Shown here: piece by piece, positions 10,227 to 22,014 of the stretch | Layout: each line of letters opens with the position of its first letter | Position numbering within the stretch: the stretch's first letter is position 1 | NCBI RefSeq assembly: GCF_009730915.1 | Contig: NC_052474.1 | Coordinates: 1,833,501 to 1,897,500, forward strand | Source: Dioscorea cayenensis subsp. rotundata | Lineage: Eukaryota > Streptophyta > Magnoliopsida > Dioscoreales > Dioscoreaceae | Length of the DNA: 64,000 bases | Direction: 5' to 3' | Translations under genes and position numbers: made by a program | The notes under the pieces: generated by a model | What the model saw: only the letters and a program-made list of their open reading frames with translations | The model's database searches: none | Told to the model about the DNA's origin: nothing

Positions 10227-12981
10227 TCACGCAAGGCTTGGCATAGCAGCAAGCCTTGCCGTGTGATCAGAAGCCGAAGCAAGGCCTTGTAGCATCCTCA
10301 CAACCTCAGTTGTGTCTTCCAAATAGTATTTAGCTTTGCTCGGCTTTTGCCCAACTGTGCATAAGAAAGTTTCGGCAACTGGGGACAAGAGCGGGCCTGA
10401 TATTGCATCCGTTATAACTTCAAACATATCTTCATCCGATCTATCATCACCAATACAAAGAACAAAATCAGGGAGCATTCCCCTCTCTCTCATGGTCGAC
10501 AGAAGCCACTCAGCCACAAGCCCCTTTGTAACACCCTGCACATCAGTAATCATATCGAACAAGTTCAGCTAAACATAACTGATAATGAAAAACACCGAAT
10601 AAATGATGGAGTGTTAAGAGTGAAGTTCAAACTGGCCTGTGGTTTCACTTCCACAATGTGTTGGCCACTCTTCACAGACACCGGTTCATTAGCAAGAACA
10701 CTTTCCAGATGATCAAGAAGTTCTTTAGCTTGGCATGCACCGAAATCACGGTCTGCATACTGATATCGCCAAACGAGTGCGCTCTCTTTAGCTTCTATGC
10801 TTGAACCATCAGTTGTTTCAGTATACAGCTTCATTACTGGCTCAGCGATTTGAATCCAATCAAAGTCGGCCACTGGCACACATGTTTCCCATTCGGCATC
10901 AAGCTTTGGCCTGAAGGAATACAAATTTAAAAAATAAATAAATTAGTGTACATTTTATCACAAGATGTATCAAAGCAATACAATTACCTTAAGAAATATC
11001 CATGCTCTGCTGCAATCACCAACTTATCACAGGTGGAAAACCACTCGCTGAGAATATTTTTGCTTCTACCACTTACTAGAAATACAACGTTTTTTGGATC
11101 CTTGCACAAACTATTTAAGATGTTGACAACCTCAGAACCGGGGTTTTTGCTGATTGATGTTTGAGACATCAGAGTACCATCATAATCCAATAGAATTGCT
11201 CGGTTATTTGTTCGCTTGTAAGCAGAAACTATATGCTCCACAGATAGCTTCCTGAAATTTGGATCGAGTGCAATGACTCTGAATCCAAGGCCAAAACCAA
11301 TGCCCCAGCACCTCCTCCTTACATGATCCTTGCATGTCCTCTCCAAGTCTTGCAAGAAACTGTTTGCCCAATATGCGACATCATGGGTACTCACATACCG
11401 GTAATGTTTCTCATGTCGAAGCTGTTTTTCAGACTCACGTGTCACCAGAGCCCCATCCATGGCTTCAGCAACAGCATCAATATTCCATGGATTGACCCGA
11501 ATGGCTCCACTGAGAGACGGAGAACAACCGATAAATTCTGAAACAACCAACATGCTCTTCTTTGGAACCTGTGGATCAAGTTGCAAGATCATATCTAATT
11601 TGTCATTTCCTTGACGACAAATGATGTACTCATAGGGTATGAGATTCATTCCATCTCTGACTGCAGTCACGAGGCAGCATTCTGCAATCACATAGTAAGC
11701 AATTCTTTCATAAAACTGAAGTGTTGTGTCAATGAGAATGACAGGATCATAGCCTGGCCTCCCAAATTTCTCATTGATTCTTTTAACAGTTGAGTACGTC
11801 TCAGACTGAACCTCTTGCACATCTCTTCCTCGGCCTCTGGCCGGGTTTGCAATTTGCACCAAAACCAACTTACCTACCCAATCTGGATGCTGCACAAGCA
11901 ACTGTTCCATTGCTAAAAGTTTCAAGCTGATTCCCTTGAATATATCCATGTCATCCACTCCAAGCAGCACAGTTTGATCCTTGAACTGCTCATTTAGCTC
12001 AGCAACTTTAGTTTCAGTCTCTGGGAGATTCATCACTGATTTAAGCTGCCCCAAATGGATTCCAACTGGAAGTATCTTGATACCGACAGTGCGGCCGTAA
12101 TACTCAAGACCGATATAACCCCTTTTTGATTGATATCCGATGCCTAGCATTCTGCTACAACATGAGAGGAAATGTCTAGCATAGTCAAAAGTATGAAAAC
12201 CAATAAGATCAGAGTTGAGAAGTGCTCTGAGGAGTTCATCTCTCACAGGCAATGTCCTATAAATCTCCGAGGAGGGAAAAGGACTGTGAAGAAAGAAACC
12301 AAGCTTCACCCTATTGAATCTTTTCCTCAAGAAGGTTGGCAAAACCATAAGATGGTAATCATGTACCCAAATATAATCCTCGTCAGGATTAATGACTTCC
12401 ATAACTTTATCAGCGAAAATCTTATTAACAGAGACATAAGCTTGCCAAAGAGACCGATCAAAACGCCCACCAAGGTCTGGAGACAGAGGGAGCATGTAAT
12501 GGAACAACGGCCACAGTTGTTGCTTGCAGAAACCATGATAGAATTTACTGAAAAGATCAGGAGGGAGGAAGGCAGGGACACACTTGAAAGTCTCCAACAG
12601 TGTCTGAGAAACATCATCCTGTTCTTTCAGCACAACCTCTTCCTTCAAGCAACCAATGTAGATGACTTCAGTATCCTCTCCAAGACCATCCTTGAGCTGC
12701 AAGAGCAAGGAATCCTCATCCCAGCTGAAATTCCAACCATCATTGTCAGGTCTTCGATGTGCCCGAATAGGCAGCTGGTTGCCTACAATGATCATCCTTT
12801 CCTGAGATACCGAGGAGATGGCATCGGATCCGACACTGTTAGTGCTTTCCTCATCAAGATCAGAGATAATACCAGCCACTGTCATCACTCTTGGGAGCCT
12901 CTTAACAGGACGGCCAAATGATGCCGGAGGGTCACTGGATGCCACAAGGTCCAAAAGATTAGAATATGACCTTGAAACCAT
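10227..12981 (-). CDS. TPS6: Class II trehalose-phosphate synthase/phosphatase-like protein (TPS5/6 type)
   Basis: Three coding exons, 12981-10988, 10910-10637 and 10535-10227, give 858 residues in an unbroken frame, the normal length for class II plant TPS. The start MVSRSYSNLLDL is the family's conserved N-terminus. Order of parts: a short N-terminal region, a GT20 glycosyltransferase domain (about residues 55-540, with WVHDYHLMVLP and SPFPSSEIYR), then a HAD trehalose-phosphatase-like domain with DYDGT at about 599 and GDDRSDEDMF near the end. Class II proteins mostly lack proven synthase activity and act as regulators linked to trehalose-6-phosphate and SnRK1 signalling. The second intron starts with GC (CAG|GCCAGT) rather than GT, required by the conserved join EVKPQ|GVTKGL. 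The gene symbol reflects closest resemblance to Arabidopsis TPS6; TPS5 is possible. Confidence 0.93.
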
Positions 12982-13193
12982 TGTGCTTCGTTCAAACCAC
13001 AACCAGGGGCAACCTAGAGACAATCAAATAGAACTCCAAATGTTCTATTTCCCCTCAATATACTTCAGTGTCTACAAAAGAAATCTGAAAATAAAACTCC
13101 AAGTGATGACAATAAAACTGCTCGCAGAATCTTTGCACAACATTCTCACAATTAGATGGACCAAAAAAAAAAAAAAATCTTTTCTTCAAAAAA

Positions 13194-13220
13194 ACACACA
13201 CACACACACACACACACACA
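13194..13220. repeat. (AC)n microsatellite in the TPS leader region
   Basis: An uninterrupted AC dinucleotide run lies between the leader ORF and the TPS start codon. It may fall in a second leader intron: a possible donor CTG|GTTAGA lies upstream and TTTTCAG acceptors downstream on the minus strand. Confidence 0.8.
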
Positions 13221-13409
13221 GAAGCCTGAATGTCAAGATGTTTCAGCAGAAGATAACAACACAAAACAAGAGAGCTCCTCAGAATTCATAAACTATGATG
13301 AATCTCTAACCAAATTCTCCAAAAACAACCAAAATCAAATAAAATTTAAACAAAAGAAACGAATCTAACCAGATCCAATAGAAGAACAAGAAGCTTCACC
13401 ACACCTGAA

Positions 13410-13949
13410 TCAGCGTAAATCCTGGAAGAAAAAAGAAGACAACTTTTGTTAAATCAAACATTCACAATCATGTAAAGAATAGAAAAAAAAAAAGGCTAAA
13501 AGAAGAAGAAGAAGAACACAACACCTCCTAACCAACAGCACACAACCAACGGCAGCAAAACAACATAAGAAACTAAAAAATTAAAAAAGATAAACAAATA
13601 GAAAGAAGAAGAAAAAAAACACAAACCACCGAAGAAGAGTTGTCACAACCCCCAAGGCCAAAAGCCAGACCAATTAAATACAAGAAACACCATAAAGATG
13701 GAATCTTTGAGCAATACGAACTGAAAAAGACCGCAGTAAAACAGGCTAAGAGAATACCAACATAGATGAAAGTCAAAAAGGAGTTACCTTTCGATCAAGC
13801 TGATAAGAATTCATCCCAAAAACTGAGAAATCAGAACAAAGAGAAGCTACTTCCTTGCTAAATTTCAAGAGCCATGATCCCAATCTTTCTCTTTTTCCCT
13901 CGTTTCCACTGAGATTTTGAGAGCTGGAGCCCCATTGGCTACTATGCAT
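13410..13949 (-). CDS. Leader upstream ORF of the TPS gene, split by a 5'UTR intron (57 codons)
   Basis: The leader exon contains an ATG at 13949 whose frame runs through SWLLKFSKEVASLCSDF to a canonical donor (AAG|GTAACT) at 13788/13787. Splicing to the acceptor CAG|GATTTACGC at 13422/13421 continues the frame for three codons (Asp-Leu-Arg) and then stops at 13410. The 366 bp intron lies wholly within the leader, and the main start at 12981 follows. From memory, several class II TPS genes of Arabidopsis are reported to carry conserved peptide upstream ORFs; whether this peptide matches them I cannot check. If translated, it would damp the main ORF, perhaps conditionally. Confidence 0.5.
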
Positions 13950-14027
13950 AGTGACCGCTGAGTAGAGAAGTAACAGTGTAGTGCAATAGCTTATGTTCAC
14001 CACCCGGTGAGTCTTATATCCATCACT

Positions 14028-14035
14028 TATTTATA
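14028..14035 (-). promoter_or_regulatory. TATA box of the TPS gene
   Basis: TATAAATA on the minus strand, about 80 bp upstream of the leader ORF start. Transcription would begin near 14000. The nearby SINE end at 14113 limits the proximal promoter to little more than 100 bp of original sequence. Confidence 0.55.
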
Positions 14036-14112
14036 ACCTTTAATTAAACCCCAAAACCAAGCTTCTCTTCCTTAGTAGATTATGAACAACAGAAATAAAT
14101 ATTTGAATTAAA

Positions 14113-14351
14113 GCCAACCATCTTCGAGTCTATTGGTACACGGGTCATCGAGAGGATTGTCGATAGAGCTCTCACCGAAATGCGTGAGCTTTGATTCTAC
14201 CGGGTAACATATTTTTTTGGAATCAGAATAGTGATCATGCACGAGCTGGCTTCAACGCCCACGTGAACACACTGTCTCCTCACTGCTTCACGGCGACAGC
14301 ATCGCCTCTGCAGTCTCCAGTGGGATTTGGCCCACTCTTCTTCCCAAAAAA
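14113..14351 (+). mobile_element. SINE inserted just upstream of the TPS core promoter
   Basis: The head CCAACCATCTTCGAGTCTAT with TATTGGTACACGG resembles a tRNA A box, and GCTTTGATTCTACC a B box. The element ends in CCC plus a nine-A tail. It is flanked by AAATATTTGAATTAAA (14097-14112) and AAATATTTGAAATTAAA (14352-14368), a duplication with one indel. The head is similar to that of the SINE at 19718-19947, suggesting one family. It contains CACGTG (near 14261), a G-box core. Confidence 0.75.
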
Positions 14352-14368
14352 AAATATTTGAAATTAAA

Positions 14369-15908
14369 AATAATCATTCTAATTTCTACCTATGTAATCA
14401 TTGCCACCCTCGTATCTAGCTTTGTCTCTCTCCATAAATAAATATTTGATTATGCACACTAAAATCTAATTATAATATATAAAATTCAAAAAGTATTTTT
14501 ATTACGTGAAAATTTACAAAAAAAAAAATACTTTAACATGATAATTAATATAATTAGACAAATTAGACAAATATATTTATATATATTTTTTTAATTTTAA
14601 AGAGGTGATAAATAATTATTATAAAGATAAATTAGGGAGATAGGTAAGGTAAGCTCACCGGAAGAGTAACTTCATTAATAATGAAATCATGATGTGGCCA
14701 GGTTCATTGTTACTAGGTCCAAACATGACCACTTGAACGGGACCAAACCTGAGACCGACAACGTGGCATGTGGGCCCCGCTTAACAAGCACCCAATCAGA
14801 CCGCGTAACGTGTGCTCCACATCCGACGGCAGGCGTTGTACGATTGGATATGGATTCCATTCTAGTGCAGCCTAGTGGACTACTAAATATGAGAATGTTA
14901 TTATTAATTATTATTAGTATTATTATATATATCGTTTTGTTATTTTGGAATAGAAATTTAATTTTTATTTTATGTATTTCTTCACAACTTTAAATCCAAA
15001 AAAACTATTTTTGCAAACAAATATAAATGTAGTCAAATTGCATGGAAATCTAAAACCCCAACCAAAGTAGTACACAGCCATAATTACAAATGAAAAATGT
15101 GATGGCTTGGATCAAACCTATCAATCACTATCCAAACCTTCTTTAATACCAAAAATTTAACTTTATATCAAGCAGGACACTTTTTTTCTCAACCAAAATA
15201 AAGTCAATTTCATTGCATAAATTAAATTGTTAAAAAAACCATGAAATTGATTCAATGCAATAAACGAGTGGAGAGGAGATTGTTTTTGCCGCCACCAGCA
15301 AAAGTTCATATTTTTTTAATTAGTTAAGTCTAATATTAGATATATTATAGAGAGTTAAGTGCAACATTGCTATATAAAATTAAATATATTTAGTTAATGT
15401 ATAATATTTAAATTAAAAAGTAATCCTAATTAAGGGAAAGAAAAACTATGGGAGGGGAGAAAGAGATGGGGTGGTTTGTTTTATCTTCTGTCATGGGCCT
15501 TACAATGAGCTCTCAAAAGTCACTTTCAAATTGAACATTGGATGTGACTCGTTTGCCACCTACAATTGTTGGCCATGTCCACCTTATTTTGTTTTCATTC
15601 ATGCCTCTAATGAGTTCAACTTGAATCAACTGCTTTGACTTTTATCACGTTTAAAATCTCAGAATAATAAAAAATTAATAATAATAATATAAAGTAGTAC
15701 AACAGAGAAATATGAGCAACCAGAACCAAACGATTGTACATATTAGAGATAGCAAAACAAAAATTATATATATCAAGAACAACAAGGAGGAATGACAATA
15801 TCAATCCTTTGCATAATGCAAGATAATTGATAAGGAAATCAGTATTACTCATGCATAGATAACTGCCGATTCAAACTGAGAACTGGAGTAAATAAAAAAC
15901 ATTGGAAA
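14369..15908. other. Intergenic stretch between TPS promoter and kinase-like gene 3' end
   Basis: Mostly AT-rich. A GC-richer island at about 14690-14880 contains ACGTGGC, GTGGGCCCC and ACGTGTGC, motifs resembling ABRE and TCP/site II elements, possibly distal promoter sequence of the TPS gene or an old insertion. No coding region is supported. Confidence 0.4.
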
Positions 15909-18900
15909 TTAGAAGATGGAACCTGTCATAAATCTGTGCTTTAGAACCGCGTTTGCGATAGGCCTTTGGCGATAATCAGGACTCAGCATGGCCTGTATGG
16001 AAGTTGTGGTAATGTGGATAATAATAAACTCATGAAATTGTATTGGAGTTGAATGCAGTGAAATTGAATTTATTTATGGATATGTGAAAGAAAACTGACC
16101 TGAAGTAACTCCCAACCAGCACCTTCACCGAGATCCAGAAACTTAACAGCTTCTGTCAAACGATCATCTGCTAAGCAGTACCTAAAAACATGAAAATGAC
16201 TCAGATCAATTGACCAAAAATGAGAGTAGGAAAATGTCCACATTTAGACATGTAAAAAACTAAATTGTAGATGATTGCTCACTCTCTTGCAGCAACAAGG
16301 TCAAGTTGGAAGGTGCTTTCAAAGAGCCTCTGTGATAATGACGATTAGGTGACAAATAACGTCAGGTGGAAAAAGGAGATAAATATGAAAATTATGCAAA
16401 GCAGGTTTCTAGAAGCACGTTAAGTGAAACTTACTTGCAAGGAAAGCCCATCAGTAACCCCCGCTTCACAAAATGGAATGAATGCCAAGTATGCAAAAAG
16501 AAGTCCTGCTTCATATCTGAGCAAAAAAAGTGCTGTTTTAAAGATCAGATGATTTTAACATAACTATTGCATCCAACAAATTCACATCGACTTCATAAAC
16601 TTTGAAATAACATGTGATTTACATGTCATCAGCAATTCCATAAGCTCGTTTCTCCAGTGGAGCTGAAGCACCTGCAGCAGATGCTCGATGCCATAGGCCC
16701 TCTGAGAGCAACCCGGGACCTGTTCCCAGAGATGAAAGCCTGGAATCCATTAAACACCAGTTACTTCTTGTGAAACACATTGGTCATCTCAAGTTGTCTA
16801 TTTGATTTTATTGACAGAACCAGTGAGAAAATGAATGATCTACAACAATGAGAGGTATGCCATGAATAAAATTTAATCTAAATCCATGAATAGAAGGTCA
16901 TATACAAACAAGTTGCTTCAAAGGCAAATTATTGATAGCATTAAGTTGGAGCTTGTAATATATAATCCATATAAAATTATTTGTAGAAGATATATTAGCA
17001 AAAACAAGTAACATAAGACGTCCAATAATATTTCCTGCCTCTGCAATACAAACAAGGTGAGTGCATATACCAGAACTTAAGCAAAGTAAATTAATTGAAC
17101 TCCTCAAATCTGCTCACCCAATATCAACTGAGAAGGCCAAATCACGGAGCCTTGGGACTAAATAAGCTGCATCACTCTCCACAATTGTGCTATAAAAAGA
17201 AGAGGAGACTCAATTGACTGTTCAAATAAAACAAAACCTCATGAATATTAATACTGAGTGACAACTAAATCAAATGATTCATACTTGAGAACAACTGAAG
17301 CAGGACCCAGGCTCTGGTGCAGTCTATCATGATCATGCATGTATGCCAGGCCATTAATGGCCCCATTAAACAATTTCAGAACAAACAATCTTTTGCGTTT
17401 AATTTTCAGCTCCAGTTCAAAAGGGTTCCATAATTTCTGTGCTCCATTAGCAAGATCCTTTGATATCACTTCACTGGAAACTTTGGCATAGTCAGCAGCA
17501 CTGTAACTTCCATCATTACGGAAAGCAAGCCACTGCATGAAGAGACTTCTATTTGATGGTATGCATTACAAAAACTTCATATATGCTTATTATGAGGCCA
17601 ATAGCTGTTATTCCATACCTGCTCTCCAGTTTTGGTCTCAAAGCCTCCTAACAAAGTCTGAATATTCTGACAGATACTTTTCGGATCACTCTGTAGGATA
17701 TAAACAACTTGATTGATTAAACAGAATGCCCTACTTTCAAGCATGGCTTTATAGCAAATCAGCTTTAATTACAGTACAAAACAAAAAAGATTATACGCCT
17801 TTGGATCATAGTTGTCTCACTTGCAGAAAAGCATGAGCATTGAGCTCATTGGCAGCCATCATATCTGCTTCAATACCTCCAGAACGCTGTCCAGGATAAA
17901 CCTTGATAAGCAGTAAGCAACATTCAGCAAACAGGCCACTTAACAATGTTTTAGTTTGTGATACATTCATACAGTATAGTCATAAACAATCGTGTGGAAA
18001 CCAAAGCAACAAACTTCATTCAAATATTCCAGTAAGATGGCGTCACTGGTGTAATAACGTTTCATATTTTTTTCTTGGTTTATCTGATGCCCTGACAACA
18101 AACCTAGAACTTGAACTAGATCACAAATAAAGAACCATTTACCAAATTCTGCATATTTTGAATTCTCAAGATAATCAGCCCTGCCCCTGCAGCAGCTTGT
18201 GAATAGAATCTCTTAATATCTTTCACCAAAATATCATCAACTCCTCCAACAAAATATTGCTCTCAGAGAGTTACTATGACCAAGACAAACACCCTACAAA
18301 GCTAATTCTTGTATGAAATAGAAAGAAAAAAAAAATCATGAACAAGACAAAAGCTACTTCAATGCAGTGAATCCATCTATAGTTGCATGTCAATTAAGCA
18401 TTACTACAATATGGCATGTGAAGAAGATGCTTTTGTCCACCTAACCTACTTTCATACAAATCACAAGCCAACTTAGTCATCAAAAATACATTATCAGAAA
18501 AACTTCACCATTTCTATTAAGATAGCAATATCTACTATGACAATCTATAATCTTCGCTTAATTATGTTCCTCAAACTAAATGTCCTTACTTTGGTCACCA
18601 CAAAAGATAGTTCTTTTAAAGAAAATAGTGATATCTACATTTAAAAAAACTTAAAAACCACTATGTCAAAGCAAAAAAGGAACATTCCAATTTAGTATTT
18701 TGAATCCTAATAAAGGAATTTATCAATACCTAGTGTAATATAATACCATTATCATTCACCAAACTATGAGAACCACTAAGATAGAATTTTAAACAGGAAA
18801 ATCCATATAATCTTGGCAGAAGAGATAACTGATGTGATTAGGAATGTGTCTATATATACCTTAAAAATAACCCGAGTTCCCTTTAATGGACCTTGGATAA

Positions 18901-19452
18901 CTCTACCCTCATAAAGCCTGAAATTAGACTGTGACGAGTAGCATTACCACATTAGCAAGAAGTGCAATTCGCACACAATCACAAACTGATGCCATTTCAA
19001 TGAAGGCACCTGATCTTCACTTGTCCCTCTCCCACATCCTGAATTCTCAACCGCTCCATCTCATCAGATGCAAATCCAGCAGAACTGATAATTTGAAAAC
19101 CTCCCGATTGAAATGATGAATAACTGTCACAATTTGAGAATTCACAGTGTTTCATAGCTTCCATGCTTCAAAATAATTTCTCAAGATGATTGAAATGATG
19201 AATAACTGAAATTTTGAGGACGAACCTTGTGATGTTCATGAAGCCATAGCTCCCGACGAACCTCCCAACCTGGAAATCATCAGGGTTTGTGATCAAAGCC
19301 GCTCTGATCGAAGAAACCCCTCGATTAGTAGTAGCAGATTGAGACATTGGGAGCTTCTTTGAGAACCTAAAAAGGAGGCGATCTCTGAGAGGCTTCGCCG
19401 GAGCGCCGGCCAGAAAACAGCGATCAAGAGAAGCGCCGATGACGACCGCCAT
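15909..19452 (-). CDS. Plastid-type protein-kinase-like protein, probable pseudokinase
   Basis: Twelve exons join without a frame break: 19452-19226, 19123-19010, 18917-18860, 17901-17821, 17690-17619, 17532-17285, 17189-17118, 16739-16623, 16516-16435, 16329-16283, 16181-16100 and 15992-15909, for 427 residues. The first about 55 residues are rich in Ser/Arg/Ala with few acids, like a chloroplast transit peptide. The rest follows a kinase fold: a glycine-rich loop (GRFVGSYGF), a beta-3 lysine in VIFK (133), helix region LAYMHDH, a catalytic-loop equivalent LHQSLGPASVVL (about 255-266) and an activation-segment equivalent DLAFS (283). HRD is replaced by HQS, the loop Asn by Ser and DFG by DLA, so catalysis is unlikely. 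The C-terminus RQRPIANAVLKHRFM matches the conserved end of kinase domains. Its role is unknown. Confidence 0.85.
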
Positions 19453-19717
19453 TCGCTTCTCCTCTCGTGAACGGATAACAAAGCTCAGGGGAGTACGAAG
19501 GTGATATATATCTTAACGGGTAATGGATTGTTTGAGAACAAACCCACAACCCGCGAGCCGGAGAATAATGCAATTTTTATTTTTGAGAAAACGTTATTTT
19601 TTTTATTTTAAATTTAAGTAAAATTTTTAAGTAATATATTCTAGTATTTGAGAAAAGATTAATAAACTTAAGTTTAAACAATCAGACTATTTATAAATGT
19701 CCCTGATTAAAAAGCAC

Positions 19718-19947
19718 ATTTTTTTTAATAATAGACAATAAATACTTTTTTTTTTTTATGAATATAAACAATACCAAACAGTATTGAAAAACCCGAATAT
19801 ACAGTGTATATACAATACAAAAATAATATAAAACTCAATCCCGGACTGAACCGTGCATGAACAATATAAATACTGCTGAGAGAGAATTTGAATCATGATC
19901 TACCATTTACACTTTGGTATCATACCATTGGACTATCCGATGGTTGA
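19718..19947 (-). mobile_element. SINE with 16 bp target-site duplication
   Basis: Read on the minus strand, the head has CGGATAGTCCAATGGTATG (A-box-like) and TCATGATTCAAATTCTC (B-box-like); the body runs to an A-rich tail. Direct repeats CCTGATTAAAAAGCAC (19702-19717) and CCTGATTAAAAAACAC (19948-19963) flank it with one mismatch. The element lies about 270 bp upstream of the kinase-like gene's start codon. Confidence 0.8.
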
Positions 19948-19963
19948 CCTGATTAAAAAACAC

Positions 19964-22014
19964 TTGACAAGATCCCCTTGATTTCCATTTGCATTTATTT
20001 TCAATTATTTTCCTACAATTAAAAGCACAATGAAGCAAACCAAATCCTGGCACTGGCACTGGCGCAGTTAAATCACTGATTCGAGTAGACAAGGTAAAAT
20101 AGAAAGTTTGATCAGGTTGTAAACTCTCAATAATATCCATTATTAAGACAACATAATCACCTCAACAGATAGGGTATTTTGCAGTAAAATGATTAAAAAC
20201 AACCCGATCAAATTGACTAACACGGGTAAAAGAACTGAAAGAGCCATGGTTTCAGCTTCTGGATAGTCTCCATGACCTGTAAAAAGGAAATAAAAATCCG
20301 TTAGCTTCGTGATATGCAGAGTGATGATAACATGTCTAATATATTGAACCAAGCAAGTGGTACATTTCACGAATCAAAATATGGAAAATAACGGAAACAG
20401 AGGATTTAGGTTACATCGATTTACCAACTTTGGAAATGGATTATACATGGAAACATAACATGCTTATTAGAAAACAATTCAGAATTGGATGAGTTATGTG
20501 ATATGGAACAGGGAAAGAAACAGCTTGATCAGATTCTACCTGCCACAGGACATTTATAAAGGAAGGGCAAGTTCATTGTCAAGCAGGCCAGATTCAATCC
20601 CTAGCAATAGCAATGGTTGGTCTCTGCGGAACAATGACCATAACCTTGCCACTCAGCCAGTTGATTTGCCATTCACCGAAAATGATTTTGTTCAAGTTGA
20701 CCTTAGGCTATGCCCCTAATTTAGGTGACAACACTAAATACGGAATTTAGGACATGGGGACTACCCAGTGCCTCTGCAATTACAGGCTTGAGATGTCACA
20801 AGAGCACAATACTGGTATTCCAGCTAAAAGTTTCACACAAACGGTCTTTTACCACAACAAAACCTATACATTCATATATAAGTCCAGAATATTTCTTTAC
20901 ATTTTGACCATGTTGGGGAGCAAGATTTGCATGTGTATGAACAATTACATCAGACCAAGTCTCTCTCAATCTTCGTGACAACTAAGATTTTCCAGAAACC
21001 ACAACACTGTTTAAATCCTTGGTCAACCAGGACATTGATTTTAGTCATCAAATGTGAACCAAACAGAAGGCAGCTAACAAATTAAATTGAAAGAACATGT
21101 TGTAGCAGCTTATGAAAAGAAGTAGGAGCTTTGAATAGAAAAGAACTTTACTATCCACCTCAAAATATCAAGTAAACAACTAGATCAACTTTGATTATTT
21201 CTAAATCTTGTATAAAGTTCAAGTCAGACTAAAGCAGTTGCCACTGAATATTATTGGTGGTCAATGAATGTTAAACAACAAAGTTTTGATGTGGATAATG
21301 GTATGAAAACAACTTAAATGCAATTGAACCATGGGACAGAAAAATAGCACAATTGGTACTAAATACTAATATAAGGATCAAAAGCAATGAGAACAACAAA
21401 CTCCTTCTTTCCAAATCAAAATCAAGCTATACTTGATAGAGACTTAATTATGTGTGATACATAAAGCATAGAAATCTTTTGATGCCTAAGAAGAAATTGA
21501 TGAATACAGAATATAATCTGCTGATCATAAGTTACAATAGTCTACGCAGTGATCATCTAAGAAGTTAGAGCAACATTTTTTTGTCTAAAGCTGGAACAAG
21601 GTATTCTTAGTATTATCAGGAAACACTAATAACTTTTTTTTAACCAAAGATATATCTAGAGGTAAAATGAATCCCATTATTCTCATTCTCATTCTCATAG
21701 TACCAATCATCCAGGTTCCTTATCCACATTCCTTTCTCGTAGCAATGCATCGGACATTGATTGTGAAAAAATAAATAATAAACTCTGCACATTTTGTTCA
21801 ACTATGTTGTCTACTAACATCAACTTCACATTATCATAGATAATATCAACATTTCACAAAACGCAACCAAGAACTTCAGCAAAAACGATAAATTTAAAAT
21901 CTTTCACTAAATTAGACCCAAGGACAACCAAATGATATAAAAAGATGAAGAGAAGACAAGCGAGATTTCATGTGTGCAGTAAGACTAAATCCTACCTCGA
22001 AATCAGGCACGGAT
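19964..22014. other. Intergenic stretch / possible 3' untranslated region of NDUFB10
   Basis: No conserved gene is recognised. A donor-like GAG|GTAGGA follows the NDUFB10 stop on the minus strand, and an acceptor-like TTTTTACAG|GTCATGG lies near 20278, so a spliced 3' untranslated region is possible. A plus-strand frame at about 20541-20719 has coding-like composition (ending FVQVDLRLCP) but matches nothing I know. Confidence 0.35.

Noticed and set aside
12172-12921. 249-codon plus-strand frame
   Set aside because: It lies antisense within the first coding exon of the TPS gene, which is clearly coding on the minus strand.
10227-13949. Mitochondrial or plastid targeting for the TPS protein
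   Set aside because: The longer reading frame upstream of MVSRSY is not supported; family members start at this methionine and are cytosolic.
18140-18260. Coding-like minus-strand segment in kinase-like intron 3
   Set aside because: The flanking exons join perfectly without it (VIFK to VYPGQ), and no suitable splice sites bring it in frame.
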